This document shows, piece after piece, positions 1-8,146 of a stretch of 27,224 bases of DNA (position 1 is the first letter of the stretch; each line of letters starts with the position of its first letter). Source of the DNA: CAYVMN01 sp964452575 (lineage in GTDB: Bacteria; Desulfobacterota; DSM-4660; Desulfatiglandales; Desulfatiglandaceae); assembly GCA_964452575.1 (NCBI GenBank), contig CAYVMN010000031.1, positions 1 to 27,224 of the forward strand. Reading direction: 5' to 3'. The notes beneath the pieces are model-generated. The model ran no database searches, was not told the DNA's origin, and saw only the letters and a program-made list of their open reading frames with translations. The position numbers were made by a program, and so were the translations under genes.

Positions 1-540
1 AATACCATAGAGTTCCACTCAATTGCAACAAATATATTAATGGCCGAAAGTCATGTACTGGCCTATTATACGGGCATGAGATTATCAGAGCTCCTCTACT
101 TGGTGTGGGATGAAGTGGATTTAGAAAATGGATTCATCAGACTGCCCGAGGATAGGACTAAAACAAAGACCGCACGCTCGATACCTGTACCTCCAAGGGC
201 CAAAGGCCTACTAAAGCGTTTGCCAAGAGGCCTCCACTCAGATCGCGTTTTTCTGCGTGATGGAAGGCCTTTCAGTGAAATTAAGAGCGCCTTCACATCA
301 GCCTGCCGCCGAGCTGGAATAGGGAATTTCACATTTCATGACCTTAGACACTGCGCCTTGAACAACCTTCGCCTTGCTGGAAACGATTATTTCAAGATAA
401 TGGCAATTTCAGGGCACAAGACAATGAGCGTGTTCAAAAGATATAATCTTGTCACTGAGCAAGAATTGAGCGAAGTTAAATGGAAAGATGAAGAGGAAAA
501 TCAGGGAAATATGGACACCTATATGGACACCAAAAAGTAA
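1..540 (+). CDS. Tyrosine recombinase/integrase, C-terminal catalytic part (5' end outside window)
   Basis: The reading frame is open from the first base of the window, so this is the C-terminal part of a larger integrase; the first in-frame ATG at 40 is probably internal. All catalytic positions of the tyrosine recombinase family are visible (numbered from that ATG): Arg14 in TGMRLSEL, Lys41 or Lys43 in the beta-hairpin, His100 and Arg103 in HDLRH, His126 in SGHK, and the nucleophile Tyr135 in KRYNL. Such enzymes cut and rejoin DNA at attachment sites to insert or excise phages and genomic islands. The gene stops 38 bp before the 3' end of a tRNA gene, the usual position for an island integrase beside its own attachment site. 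It appears intact at its 3' end. It is much closer to phage/ICE integrases than to XerC/XerD. Confidence 0.88.
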   Translation, partial: NTIEFHSIATNILMAESHVLAYYTGMRLSELLYLVWDEVDLENGFIRLPEDRTKTKTARSIPVPPRAKGLLKRLPRGLHSDRVFLRDGRPFSEIKSAFTSACRRAGIGNFTFHDLRHCALNNLRLAGNDYFKIMAISGHKTMSVFKRYNLVTEQELSEVKWKDEEENQGNMDTYMDTKK

Positions 541-578
541 AAGGGTTACAGAGAAACTCCATAACCCCTTGATTTTTT

Positions 579-579
<1 letters not shown>
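541..579 (+). terminator. Probable intrinsic terminator after the integrase gene
   Basis: Directly after the integrase stop, AAGGGTTA (541-548) can pair with TAACCCCTT (562-570), with one bulged C, and a run of seven T follows (573-579). This is a hairpin plus T-tract on the + strand. The T-run abuts the CCA end of the tRNA gene on the other strand. Confidence 0.6.
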
Positions 580-655
<76 letters not shown>

Positions 656-664
656 TAAAGTTTT

Positions 665-693
665 AGTTTATGCCACAAGTCTCTTTCTGTCAA
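665..693 (-). promoter_or_regulatory. Sigma70-type promoter of the tRNA-fMet gene
   Basis: On the reverse strand a perfect -35 TTGACA (693-688) is followed by a 17-bp spacer and a -10 TAAACT (670-665). Transcription would start about 3-4 nt before the mature tRNA 5' end at 655. The match and position fit a strong stable-RNA promoter. Confidence 0.8.
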
Positions 694-771
694 ACAAAAA
701 AAGTCGATCATATCCAGCCTTCTCTCTAACACTAACTGCCAACTTTGGGACTTTGAAGCTGAGCGCTATGA

Positions 772-2295
772 TTACCTGGCAGGAAGCCACACAAAAAAGG
801 TCGTGCCTTTCCCAGGCACGCTATCTGCCCAGATTTCTCCCTTGTGGGCCTCCACCACCTTGTAAGATATGGAAAGGCCCAGGCCAGAGCCCGTGACCCG
901 GGTCGTATAGAATGGTTCAAAGATTCTGAAAAGGTCCTTCTCACTGATTCCGCTCCCTTCGTCAGTCACGCGGATCTCGACTCCATCATGCAACCTTGAA
1001 GTACTTATCCTTATCTTACCGCCATCTTCCATGGCCTCAATACCGTTGGCAATGATATTTATGAAGACCTGCTTCAACTTGTCGGGGTCGCAGCTTATTT
1101 CCCGTAAGTCGGGCGACAGATCAGTCTCGAAGCCATATTTGTCCGGGGAATAGATCTCCGCCATTATCTTAAGCACGTCTTTAATAACTGAATTGATATC
1201 AGCTGGCCTCTTAACTAGACTATAGACTTTTGTGAAATCACCCAGATTGGCTACCAGTTTTTCCAGCCGGGCAACCTCATCAAGGGTCAAATCCACCTTT
1301 TGAATATCCTTCTCGTCAGTCAGATTCGCCCTTATTTGATGTGAAAACCCGCCTATGATCATTAGTGGATTCCTTATTTCGTGAACCACATGAGCCACTG
1401 TCTCCCCCACTGCCGCAAGACGCTCGGACTGCAGTAACTTCTTCTCCAGTTGTTTCTGAGTGGAGACGTCTCTTATGGTGGCCGTAAAGGTGAGCTGGCC
1501 TTCCATTTCGTAACTAGAAAGGCCTATTTCGATTGGAAATTCTTCACCGTTTTTTCTCAGGGCGGAAAGGGAAAGCATCCTTCCCGTGTACATAGGCTCG
1601 CGGGTTTCCAGGAATCCCATAACGTAACTGTAATCATCCCCATATTGGGGAGGGATAAGGATGCTGAGATCCTTGCCCAGGACCTCGTATCCTGAATATC
1701 CAAACATCCGCCTTGCCGCATTGTTAAAAAGCACGACCTTGAGATCTTCATCAAGGCTTATGATCGCCTCGCTCGCAGTATCAAGTATGGCCTTGAACTT
1801 ATTCTCAGAGGCATTAACTTTCCGGATCAGCTTTCGATACTCTGTTACATCCCTTGCAATTTCCGCAAAAAGCCTCGGGGCCTTTCCTTGGATGACCACA
1901 GGATACATGATCCGGAACACCTCTTTAATCTCGCCCCCTGCCTGTTTGTGCTGATGAGTCACCTCGACCCGTTTTCCGGTCCTTTTTGCCTCTTCAAGCG
2001 GACAGATCTGGTTTGCAGACTTACACGGTGATTTGGACTGACGCATAATCCTGTGGCATTTCTTGCCAATCACCGCCTCTTTCTTGAGACCATAGTTGTC
2101 AAGGAACCCCTTGTTAACATCCGCAATAGTGAAATCCTCGTCAACTACCATGATCTCTTCGCTGATCCCGTCAAAAAGGGTTTCCAGAAAGAGGTTGCTC
2201 GCCTTCATCTCCTCTAGCTGTTGCTCCATTTTGGCCAGGGCCTGTCTGAGTTGCTCTGCCTCCCATGTGAGCCTCTCTATATCTCGGGTCTCCAT
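772..2295 (-). CDS. PAS-domain sensor histidine kinase with a cysteine-rich first PAS
   Basis: A 507-aa soluble sensor kinase with no membrane segment. In order: an N-terminal coiled coil (about 5-38), PAS domain 1 (about 35-150), PAS domain 2 (about 162-282), a HisKA dimerisation domain with the phospho-acceptor His305 in VHEIRNPL, and an HATPase domain with N-box Asn417, DEGSG (445-449), FEPF (about 459) and GSGLGL (469-474). It should autophosphorylate and pass phosphate to a response regulator; none is adjacent, and the nearest lies at 14250-14750. PAS 1 contains Cys80, Cys91 and Cys98 in an insert ending CPLEE, a pattern that could bind a metal, Fe-S cluster or heme, though this is not proven. 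The ATG at 2295 has GGGAGG seven bases upstream and is preferred over the ATG at 2319, which would contain that site. It overlaps the preceding gene's end by 19 bp, suggesting coupled translation. Confidence 0.93.
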   Translation of the reverse strand: METRDIERLTWEAEQLRQALAKMEQQLEEMKASNLFLETLFDGISEEIMVVDEDFTIADVNKGFLDNYGLKKEAVIGKKCHRIMRQSKSPCKSANQICPLEEAKRTGKRVEVTHQHKQAGGEIKEVFRIMYPVVIQGKAPRLFAEIARDVTEYRKLIRKVNASENKFKAILDTASEAIISLDEDLKVVLFNNAARRMFGYSGYEVLGKDLSILIPPQYGDDYSYVMGFLETREPMYTGRMLSLSALRKNGEEFPIEIGLSSYEMEGQLTFTATIRDVSTQKQLEKKLLQSERLAAVGETVAHVVHEIRNPLMIIGGFSHQIRANLTDEKDIQKVDLTLDEVARLEKLVANLGDFTKVYSLVKRPADINSVIKDVLKIMAEIYSPDKYGFETDLSPDLREISCDPDKLKQVFINIIANGIEAMEDGGKIRISTSRLHDGVEIRVTDEGSGISEKDLFRIFEPFYTTRVTGSGLGLSISYKVVEAHKGEIWADSVPGKGTTFFVWLPAR

Positions 2296-2870
2296 CTTGG
2301 TCCTCCCATATTTGGACAATAAAACACATATTCGAGGGAAAGGATGTCAAACATTTTATCCGTACCCTTCCTGATGGCCAAGTAAAGCCCCTTCATGGTG
2401 CCAGCGTTTCTCAATGTGGACCTGTATTCAGAGTCGTTGTAAAACCAGGAATCGATGGGAAGCAAGGCCTGATCAAGGGGTCCATACCAGTTTACGCCAT
2501 ATTCCTCCCTCATTTCAAAAACCTTCTTGTACATGGACCTGAGGATATCCGTCCTGAGGATCGGGCTTACCTGGTTGATCATGCAGTCCATGAGCCCTGC
2601 AAGGTAATAGACCTCTCTCATCCTTTCTTCGCTTTCCCGGTGGGCGTACATGGCCCGAATAGTGTCCGCCATAGCCCCTTTCAGGGAAAAATGGGGCGGG
2701 AGATTGTTGGCCTTCTCGCCGCAGGATTCCAGTTTCGCAGACCTGGATTTCAGGATCTGAAGAAAATGCACGGTCCTCCAGTATGCCTTACGGAATTCCC
2801 AGGGCCTTCTAGTGATAAGATTATCGGGCAGGCCCTCGGATTCCCGTTTTAACTCTATAACATCTCCCAT
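2277..2870 (-). CDS. Unrecognised 197-aa protein between xerD and the sensor kinase
   Basis: I do not recognise the family. The protein is soluble, with no signal peptide or membrane segment. The middle (about 65-125) is predicted mostly helical and rich in Arg, Glu, Met and Tyr. An aromatic stretch (about 124-149) contains GVNWYGPLD and DSWFYND, and the end contains YCPNMGGPRW. There are three Cys residues without a metal-binding spacing. It is co-directional with xerD (61-bp gap) and overlaps the start of the histidine kinase, so it is probably co-transcribed with both and may act with the kinase. The start ATG at 2870 lacks a good ribosome binding site, but no better in-frame start is evident. 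Confidence 0.72.
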   Translation of the reverse strand: MGDVIELKRESEGLPDNLITRRPWEFRKAYWRTVHFLQILKSRSAKLESCGEKANNLPPHFSLKGAMADTIRAMYAHRESEERMREVYYLAGLMDCMINQVSPILRTDILRSMYKKVFEMREEYGVNWYGPLDQALLPIDSWFYNDSEYRSTLRNAGTMKGLYLAIRKGTDKMFDILSLEYVFYCPNMGGPRWRPEI

Positions 2871-2931
2871 GGCTTTGCATTCTGGTAGGCCTTTTGGCCC
2901 GAAATTGTCAATTCTCCAGCACTCACCCGGG

Positions 2932-3822
2932 TCAGGGTCTCGGATGACACCTTTCGTGCAGCTCTTTGAGCCGCTCCCTTGTCACATGGGTGTAGATCTG
3001 GGTGGTGGATATATCCTCATGACCCAGCATAACCTGCACGGACCTCAAATCCGCCCCTCCCTCCAGGAGATGGCTGGCAAAAGAATGCCTTATACCGTGC
3101 GGGGTTATACGTTTTTTTATCCCGGCCGCTATCCCTTGCCTCTTGATTGTTTTCCAAAACCCCTGTCGGGACATGGGACCGCCCCTAGAGGTCAAAAAGA
3201 CATATGGGGATCCCAGTCCTCTTCTCAGACGGGTACGGCCGCCTGAAATATATTCTTTCAGGGCCTCAATGGCCTTTTCTCCGAGGGGCACGATTCTCTC
3301 TTTAGAGCCTTTTCCGATGGTCCTTACGTAGCCTGCTTCCAGATTAATATTGGAAAATTTGAGCCTTACCAGTTCCGAAACCCTTAGGCCGGTGGCATAC
3401 AGGACTTCAAACATGGCCCTGTCTCTCTGACCTTTGGGGTTGGCAGGGTCAGGCCCGGACAAGAGCCGGTCAACTTCTTGCGCACTCAAGACTTCAGGGA
3501 GTCTGAAGGATAGCTTGGGCGTTTCAAGAAGCCTTGCCGGATTCTCCTTTATCTTGCCCTCGGATGTAAGGAAGCGGAAAAACATCCTTATGGCCGAGAT
3601 ATTCCTTGCCACGCTCCTGGCTGAAAGTTCCCTCCCTAGGCCGGCGGTAAATTCAGCTATCTCTTTCTGCCCTGTTTCGAGGGGGGAGAGCCCCCTGGAT
3701 TCCAGAAACTCAAGGAATCTTACAATGTCCCGGCTATAGGCCTGTATGGTGTTGTCTGCAAGCCCCCGCTCAACCCTGAGATAGTTTATGAATTGATCTG
3801 CAAGATGGTACATGTTGAGCAC
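2932..3822 (-). CDS. xerD: Site-specific tyrosine recombinase XerD
   Basis: At 296 aa it has the usual XerD/XerC length and two-domain layout: an N-terminal SAM-like core-binding domain (about 5-90) and a C-terminal catalytic domain (about 110-290). Catalytic residues are present: Arg147 in ATGLRVSEL, Lys171 in GKGSKER, His242 and Arg245 in HGIRHSFASHLLEGGADLR, His268 in LGHEDIS, and Tyr277 in QIYTH. XerC and XerD together resolve chromosome dimers at dif. The wording of the HGIRH block is more XerD-like than XerC-like, but the two are hard to separate by eye. The longest start is GTG at 3822; an ATG at 3813 (three residues later) is equally plausible and neither has a strong ribosome binding site. 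The gap of 17 bp to the upstream peptidase gene indicates an operon. Nothing links this copy to a mobile element. Confidence 0.92.
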   Translation of the reverse strand: MLNMYHLADQFINYLRVERGLADNTIQAYSRDIVRFLEFLESRGLSPLETGQKEIAEFTAGLGRELSARSVARNISAIRMFFRFLTSEGKIKENPARLLETPKLSFRLPEVLSAQEVDRLLSGPDPANPKGQRDRAMFEVLYATGLRVSELVRLKFSNINLEAGYVRTIGKGSKERIVPLGEKAIEALKEYISGGRTRLRRGLGSPYVFLTSRGGPMSRQGFWKTIKRQGIAAGIKKRITPHGIRHSFASHLLEGGADLRSVQVMLGHEDISTTQIYTHVTRERLKELHERCHPRP

Positions 3823-3839
3823 TGAGACCCGGCTGGGCT

Positions 3840-4964
3840 TCAGTCAGGGTCATAGAAATGGTCTGCCTTGGTGAGGACCCTTGCCCCACTCTCCTCTATT
3901 ACTACCATTTCCTCAAGCCTGACGCCTCCCTTGCCGGGGACATAGATTCCGGGTTCTATTGTTACTACCATGCCTTTTTTGAGCCTTACCGGTTTTCTGG
4001 GGCCCAGCCTCGGCCTCTCGTGGGTAGCAAGTCCAACACCGTGTCCGAGGCCGTGGCCGAAAAATTCTCCAAAGCCCTCATCCCTGATAATCTGCCTGGC
4101 CACCGTGTCAGGGTGGTTGCTTTCCACTCCTGGCAGGACCTCTTTTAGGGCGGCAAGTTGGGCCTGGCGTACTGTCCTGTATATCTTTCTCAGCTCAGGC
4201 CCTGCCCCTCCCATAAAGACCGTTCTGGTTATGTCGGAACAGTAGCCGTTCAATTTGACACCCACATCTAATATTATGGGTTCCCTGACCTTCATCTTTC
4301 GATCCGTGGGTCTTGCGTGGGGTAAAGCACTGTTGGGACCGGATGCCACTATGGATGGGAATGCCAGTCCATCCGCTCCAGCCTCCCGAGCCAGGCCTTC
4401 AATCTGCCATGCCGCTTCCCTCTCCGTCGTTCCTGGTTTAAGGCCGTCAATAATCTCATCCAGAATTGAAGAAACTAAAGCTGCAGAGGCCTCAATGGCC
4501 CTGAGTTCCGCATCGTCTTTCACCTCTCTCATTTCTTCCGCCACCTTGTCTAGAGGTGTGAGATCAACTGGAGGCGAAAGTGATTCAAAGGCCTCTTTTA
4601 ATCTGCAATGAAGACCCCACGTAAGATAGTTCTGTTCAAAGGCCAGCCCTTTCATTCCGAGCCCATGCACCAGGTGAGGAAGGTCCTCCACCAGGTCCTG
4701 CTTCAATGTCTGGACCTCAAAATCCACAGCGTCTATCTGGGCCTCAAGGGTGTATCTCGAGTCAGTGATCAAGAGGTTATGGTTTCGGTCTATGAGGAGG
4801 GAACCGGAAGACTCGGTAAGTTGAGTGTCTTCTGCTCTGAAGCCGGATAGGTATCGTCTGTTTTCCGGTTGAATGATCCATGCCCCGATCGAATCCCGCA
4901 ATAACGTCCCTTTTAGGCGTTTTCTAAAAAGCTTCAAACGTTTCTGGAAGATGGATTGTTGCAT
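3840..4964 (-). CDS. M24-family metallopeptidase (Xaa-Pro aminopeptidase type)
   Basis: A 374-aa cytoplasmic peptidase that removes the N-terminal residue before proline. It has a creatinase N-terminal domain (about 5-135, with PENRRYLSGF) and a pita-bread M24 catalytic domain (about 150-365). The five dinuclear metal ligands are visible: Asp233 (LDVGV), Asp244 (SDITRT), His308 (GHGLGHGVG), Glu337 (TIEPGIYV) and Glu351 (VRLEEM). The frame extends to an ATG at 5030, but the extra 22 residues have no family counterpart; the ATG at 4964 gives the normal family length, though neither start has a clear ribosome binding site. It heads a leftward operon with xerD, the 197-aa protein and the kinase. 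Xaa-Pro dipeptidase (PepQ-like) is an alternative specificity. Confidence 0.9.
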   Translation of the reverse strand: MQQSIFQKRLKLFRKRLKGTLLRDSIGAWIIQPENRRYLSGFRAEDTQLTESSGSLLIDRNHNLLITDSRYTLEAQIDAVDFEVQTLKQDLVEDLPHLVHGLGMKGLAFEQNYLTWGLHCRLKEAFESLSPPVDLTPLDKVAEEMREVKDDAELRAIEASAALVSSILDEIIDGLKPGTTEREAAWQIEGLAREAGADGLAFPSIVASGPNSALPHARPTDRKMKVREPIILDVGVKLNGYCSDITRTVFMGGAGPELRKIYRTVRQAQLAALKEVLPGVESNHPDTVARQIIRDEGFGEFFGHGLGHGVGLATHERPRLGPRKPVRLKKGMVVTIEPGIYVPGKGGVRLEEMVVIEESGARVLTKADHFYDPD

Positions 4965-5273
4965 ATTTCGATGGTATCCGCTAATTAGTTGGTCCAATGG
5001 CTTGCATCTCGGCCATCTTATCAGAGTCATGATCGGATTGCAATTTCACTCGATTCAAAATCCTCGTTGCAGATGAAGATCAGGGCCAGGAGGATGGGGA
5101 AGCAGCCTTGGTGGATCAAAAATCTTGCCCGAAGACGGCCTTTGGCGCTAGTCGGAGAAAAGACGGGAGGTCATTTTTTCCGGGAGGGGAATATGGGTGA
5201 ATTATCAGGGAGGTCCTCCTACGATTTGGGCAGGGTATTGGGAAATGAGCAAAGAGGAAGGAGAAGGTGGAAG
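4965..5273. other. Divergent intergenic region between the M24 peptidase and acyl-CoA synthetase genes
   Basis: About 309 bp separate the chosen starts of two divergent genes. The + strand frame of the acyl-CoA synthetase stays open through much of it (from an ATG at 4989), but those codons do not resemble the family. I found no convincing sigma70 promoter, terminator or RNA fold here; promoters for both genes should lie in it. Confidence 0.4.
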
Positions 5274-6668
5274 ATGGGAATACACGATCTGGACGTGTTT
5301 ATGGCCCCTCGCTCAGTGGTTGTAATAGGTGTCAGTCGAAAGACCGGTAAGGGCTCCTTTAACCTAATTGAAAATATCAGGGAGTTTGGCTTTCAGGGGG
5401 AGGTATATCCTGTAAACCCTTCGGCCGACGAGATTGGGGGGGTAAAGGTCTACAAGGATGTAAGAGATATAGGCAAACCCATAGATCTGGCCATCATTGC
5501 CACCCCCAGGGAGGAGGTCCCCCGCATAGCTGAACAGTGCGCCAATTTAGGGATAAAAGGGGCTATTGTGGTCCCCCAGGGGTTTGCTGATGCCGATAGT
5601 GAAGGCAAGGCGCTCCAGGAGAAGGTGTCTGAGATAGCCCGTAATAACGGTATCAGAATACTCGGGCCAAATACCTTGGGCGTTGCCAATGCCTTCTCCC
5701 GTTTTACCTCCTCCTTTATGCCCATTCGGAGGGAAAAGGTCCCTGTGGGAGTTATCGCCCAGTCAGGGATCTTTCTTGTAGGCTCTCCCATATTCACCGG
5801 GATGATGGGTAAGGGTATCGATGTGGGAAACGGCTGTGATCTGGACTTTGCAGAGGCCCTGGAATACTTTGGCGCAGATGAGCAAATAAGGGTGATTTTC
5901 ATCCAAATCGAAGGGATGAGGCAGGGCAAGAGGTTTCTTGAGGTGGCCAGGGCGGTCGCCAGGGTCAAGCCCATTCTCGGCATGAAGACCGCCAGGAGCC
6001 CTGAAGGCGCCCGCGCGGCCTTATCCCATAGCGGCTCCATGGTTGGCAACCACGAGGTCTTCGATGCTGCATTCCGGCAGGCAGGGATCATACCTGTGCG
6101 CAACCAGGAGGAGGTCTTGGATTTCACCAAGGCGCTTCTGCATCTACGCCCCATGAACGGCAACCGTGTGGGGGTTATTACCTTTACGGGGGCCGGCGGG
6201 ATTATGATGGCTGACACCTTTCAGGACCATGGCCTGGATCTGGTAGATTTTTCCCCAAGGACCATCCGGAGGATCAAGGAACTCTCTCCTTCGTGGATGT
6301 CGATAGGAAACCCCATGGATATATGGCCCGCCTTGATGAAGCACGGGATGAACAAGGTGTATAGGACTGCATTAGAAGACATACTCAGGGACCCCCTTGT
6401 AGACGCCGTGGTCTGCATTGCAATTGCGCCGTTACTGCCAGAGCAGGAATACCTTGATGCAACAGGCATCATAAAGGAGACTGCAGCTCGCTTTTCCGAA
6501 AAGCCCGTGGTGGCCTGGCTCTATGGGCAAAATCAAGAGGAGGTGTCAAGGGCACTGGAGGAAGGTGGAAGGGTGCTCGCATTCCTTACACTGGCGCGTG
6601 TAGGGCGGACCCTGGCCGCACTATATCGAAGAGGTCAATTTCTCAATGCCCTTTATTTTCCCTCGTAA
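5274..6668 (+). CDS. Acyl-CoA synthetase (NDP-forming), alpha subunit
   Basis: A 464-aa protein of the ADP-forming acetyl/acyl-CoA synthetase family, alpha-subunit type. An N-terminal CoA-binding Rossmann domain (about 8-135, with VVVIGVSRKTGKGS and GPNTLGV) is followed by two succinyl-CoA ligase-like domains (about 155-290 and 295-455). The expected phospho-histidine is His252 in ALSHSGS, and Glu213 in IEG matches the phosphate-binding Glu of the superfamily. These enzymes interconvert acyl-CoA, ADP and phosphate with acid, CoA and ATP, often for ATP formation in anaerobes. The ATP-grasp beta domain or subunit is absent, both from this protein and from the window. The start at ATG 5274 is chosen because GGAGAAGG lies just upstream and the CoA-binding domain begins there; the frame is open further upstream. 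The end overlaps the convergent MFS gene by 26 bp. Confidence 0.88.
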   Translation: MGIHDLDVFMAPRSVVVIGVSRKTGKGSFNLIENIREFGFQGEVYPVNPSADEIGGVKVYKDVRDIGKPIDLAIIATPREEVPRIAEQCANLGIKGAIVVPQGFADADSEGKALQEKVSEIARNNGIRILGPNTLGVANAFSRFTSSFMPIRREKVPVGVIAQSGIFLVGSPIFTGMMGKGIDVGNGCDLDFAEALEYFGADEQIRVIFIQIEGMRQGKRFLEVARAVARVKPILGMKTARSPEGARAALSHSGSMVGNHEVFDAAFRQAGIIPVRNQEEVLDFTKALLHLRPMNGNRVGVITFTGAGGIMMADTFQDHGLDLVDFSPRTIRRIKELSPSWMSIGNPMDIWPALMKHGMNKVYRTALEDILRDPLVDAVVCIAIAPLLPEQEYLDATGIIKETAARFSEKPVVAWLYGQNQEEVSRALEEGGRVLAFLTLARVGRTLAALYRRGQFLNALYFPS

Positions 6669-7875
6669 GCATGTAGAGGATGGATGCGCCAAAGAGGCAG
6701 GCTGCGCAAAGAAGAAGGGAGGCATTGAAGGCCTCGGGTCCTCGGGAGGCATCGGGATAGAGAGACTGCATAAGGCTTCCCATTCCTTGAAGAAAGACGG
6801 CAGGACCTATCATTGTGAAGAAGTTGATCCCTGTCATAGCTGTACCGGCCATTTTAAGTGGCATGAGTTCCTTAATTTGGGGGTACATAAGCAGGCTCGT
6901 GGACCTAACGAGACCAAAACCGAAAAAGATAGATGCCAAGACTATCATGCCGGCTCCAGGGGGAATAATGGCCAGGAGCAGCACGATGAAGAAAAGGACA
7001 AAGAGTCCGAAAGAGACAATCATTTTCCGAGTCTTAAAGAGCCTGTCGGAGAGGCTGCCCCAGGCCGGCCCGCCAAGGATCATACCAATATTCATGAGGA
7101 GAATGAGATTTCCTGCCTCAACGGCAGAAAGCCCCTGCACCTCGATAAGATAGGGCCCGGCCCAGAGTACCTGAAAAGAGGCAAACACGCCATAACTGAC
7201 AAGGGTGCCAAATGAGATGATCCAATAGCTCCTATTGCGCAGGAGGAGCCCAAGGTCCTGTAAGGCCTGGGTCAATCCTGGGCCTGCCTCAAACGCGGAG
7301 GGGGCCCGAGATCTCTCTCCCGGCCTATCTCGCACGATGATATATAGTGCTAAGGTCGAAAAGAGATTTGTGCCGGCTATAAGGCAGAAGGCCATGCGCC
7401 AGCCCATCCCTTGGGCCAGGAGGACGAAAGGGGTTGCGGCGGCCATATTTCCCAGGGTACCGATAGAAAAGACTACTCCTGATAGAGTTGCAAAGCTCAA
7501 AGGCTCAAACCAGACTGTTAGGAGTTTCAGGGTACCCATGAGATTGCAGGCCATACCAACTCCCAGCAGTATGCGGCCTATCGCTCCCGTAGTAAGCGAG
7601 TCGGCCTGCGAAAAGATAAAGGCACCTGTGATTCCAACAATGGATAGGCCCGTCATCATGCGCCTGGGTCCCACCCTGTCGAGAAAGATACTGATGGGTA
7701 TCTGGGTGATGGCAAAGGCATAGAAGAAGGTTGCTGAGACCAGGCCCAGCCCCTTGGTGTCGACATGTAGGTCTTCTATGAGTTGTGGGGCAATAACGGC
7801 ATTTGAGGCCCGGTAAAACTGTGAGATGAAAAAATTGGATGAAGTGATAAGGAAAATGGCCCAGCGACGGTACAT
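6643..7875 (-). CDS. MFS transporter, 12 transmembrane segments
   Basis: A 410-aa, very hydrophobic protein with about 12 membrane helices in two halves, split by a hydrophilic loop around residues 188-212 (RDRPGERSRAPSAF). The MFS signature between helices 2 and 3 is present as LDRVGPRRMM (about 65-74), and a related one in the second half as SLSDRLFKTRKM. It belongs to the secondary transporters of the inner membrane; the family form suggests organic anion uptake, but the substrate cannot be assigned. Its last 26 bp overlap the end of the convergent acyl-CoA synthetase gene, so a link between acid uptake and CoA activation is possible but unproven. The start ATG at 7875 begins with MYRRW directly before the first helix and has only a weak ribosome binding site. 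Confidence 0.9.
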   Translation of the reverse strand: MYRRWAIFLITSSNFFISQFYRASNAVIAPQLIEDLHVDTKGLGLVSATFFYAFAITQIPISIFLDRVGPRRMMTGLSIVGITGAFIFSQADSLTTGAIGRILLGVGMACNLMGTLKLLTVWFEPLSFATLSGVVFSIGTLGNMAAATPFVLLAQGMGWRMAFCLIAGTNLFSTLALYIIVRDRPGERSRAPSAFEAGPGLTQALQDLGLLLRNRSYWIISFGTLVSYGVFASFQVLWAGPYLIEVQGLSAVEAGNLILLMNIGMILGGPAWGSLSDRLFKTRKMIVSFGLFVLFFIVLLLAIIPPGAGMIVLASIFFGFGLVRSTSLLMYPQIKELMPLKMAGTAMTGINFFTMIGPAVFLQGMGSLMQSLYPDASRGPEAFNASLLLCAACLFGASILYMLTRENKGH

Positions 7876-8057
7876 GGCATTACTCAGCGTTCGAGAAATC
7901 TCGATCTCCCAATGACCAAGACAACAGGTGATGAGGTGTTTTGTGTATTGAGAAGATAGGTCTCGATTTTAGTGGGATATATATTTTAGGGGAGGTTATT
8001 AGGTCAAGGCAAAAGCGGTCGAGTGAGTCAATGTCAGTTGGCGAGGTCCATTCGTCG

Positions 8058-8086
8058 TTGACACCCGGGGGCGGCCTGACTATATT
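8058..8086 (+). promoter_or_regulatory. Strong sigma70-type promoter before the nitroreductase gene
   Basis: A perfect -35 TTGACA (8058-8063), a 17-bp GC-rich spacer, then -10 TATATT (8081-8086). The predicted transcript would start near 8093 and give a leader of about 55 nt before the ATG at 8147. The rest of the 7876-8146 gap shows no convincing gene. Confidence 0.75.
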
Positions 8087-8146
8087 TTCTCTAACCCGCC
8101 CTAATTTTTGTCCCAGGTTTGATACTTGATTAAGGAGGATTCTTTT

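Noticed and set aside
802..820. CGTGCCT/AGGCACG inverted repeat, with similar GTGCCTGGCA words near 12221 and 16971
   Set aside because: At 802 and 16971 it is coding sequence (the kinase VPGKGT motif and the FadH-like cysteine region) and at 12221 it is part of a terminator stem; three unequal copies do not make a repeat family.
2932..3822. Second tyrosine recombinase as part of the mobile element
   Set aside because: Its motifs and operon with a peptidase fit the housekeeping XerD, not an element integrase.
5450..6217. A 255-codon reverse-strand frame
   Set aside because: It lies wholly inside the acyl-CoA synthetase gene, which has clear family motifs; the reverse frame has none.
7941..8129. 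A short + strand frame before the nitroreductase
   Set aside because: It covers the nitroreductase promoter, has no family resemblance and no good ribosome binding site.
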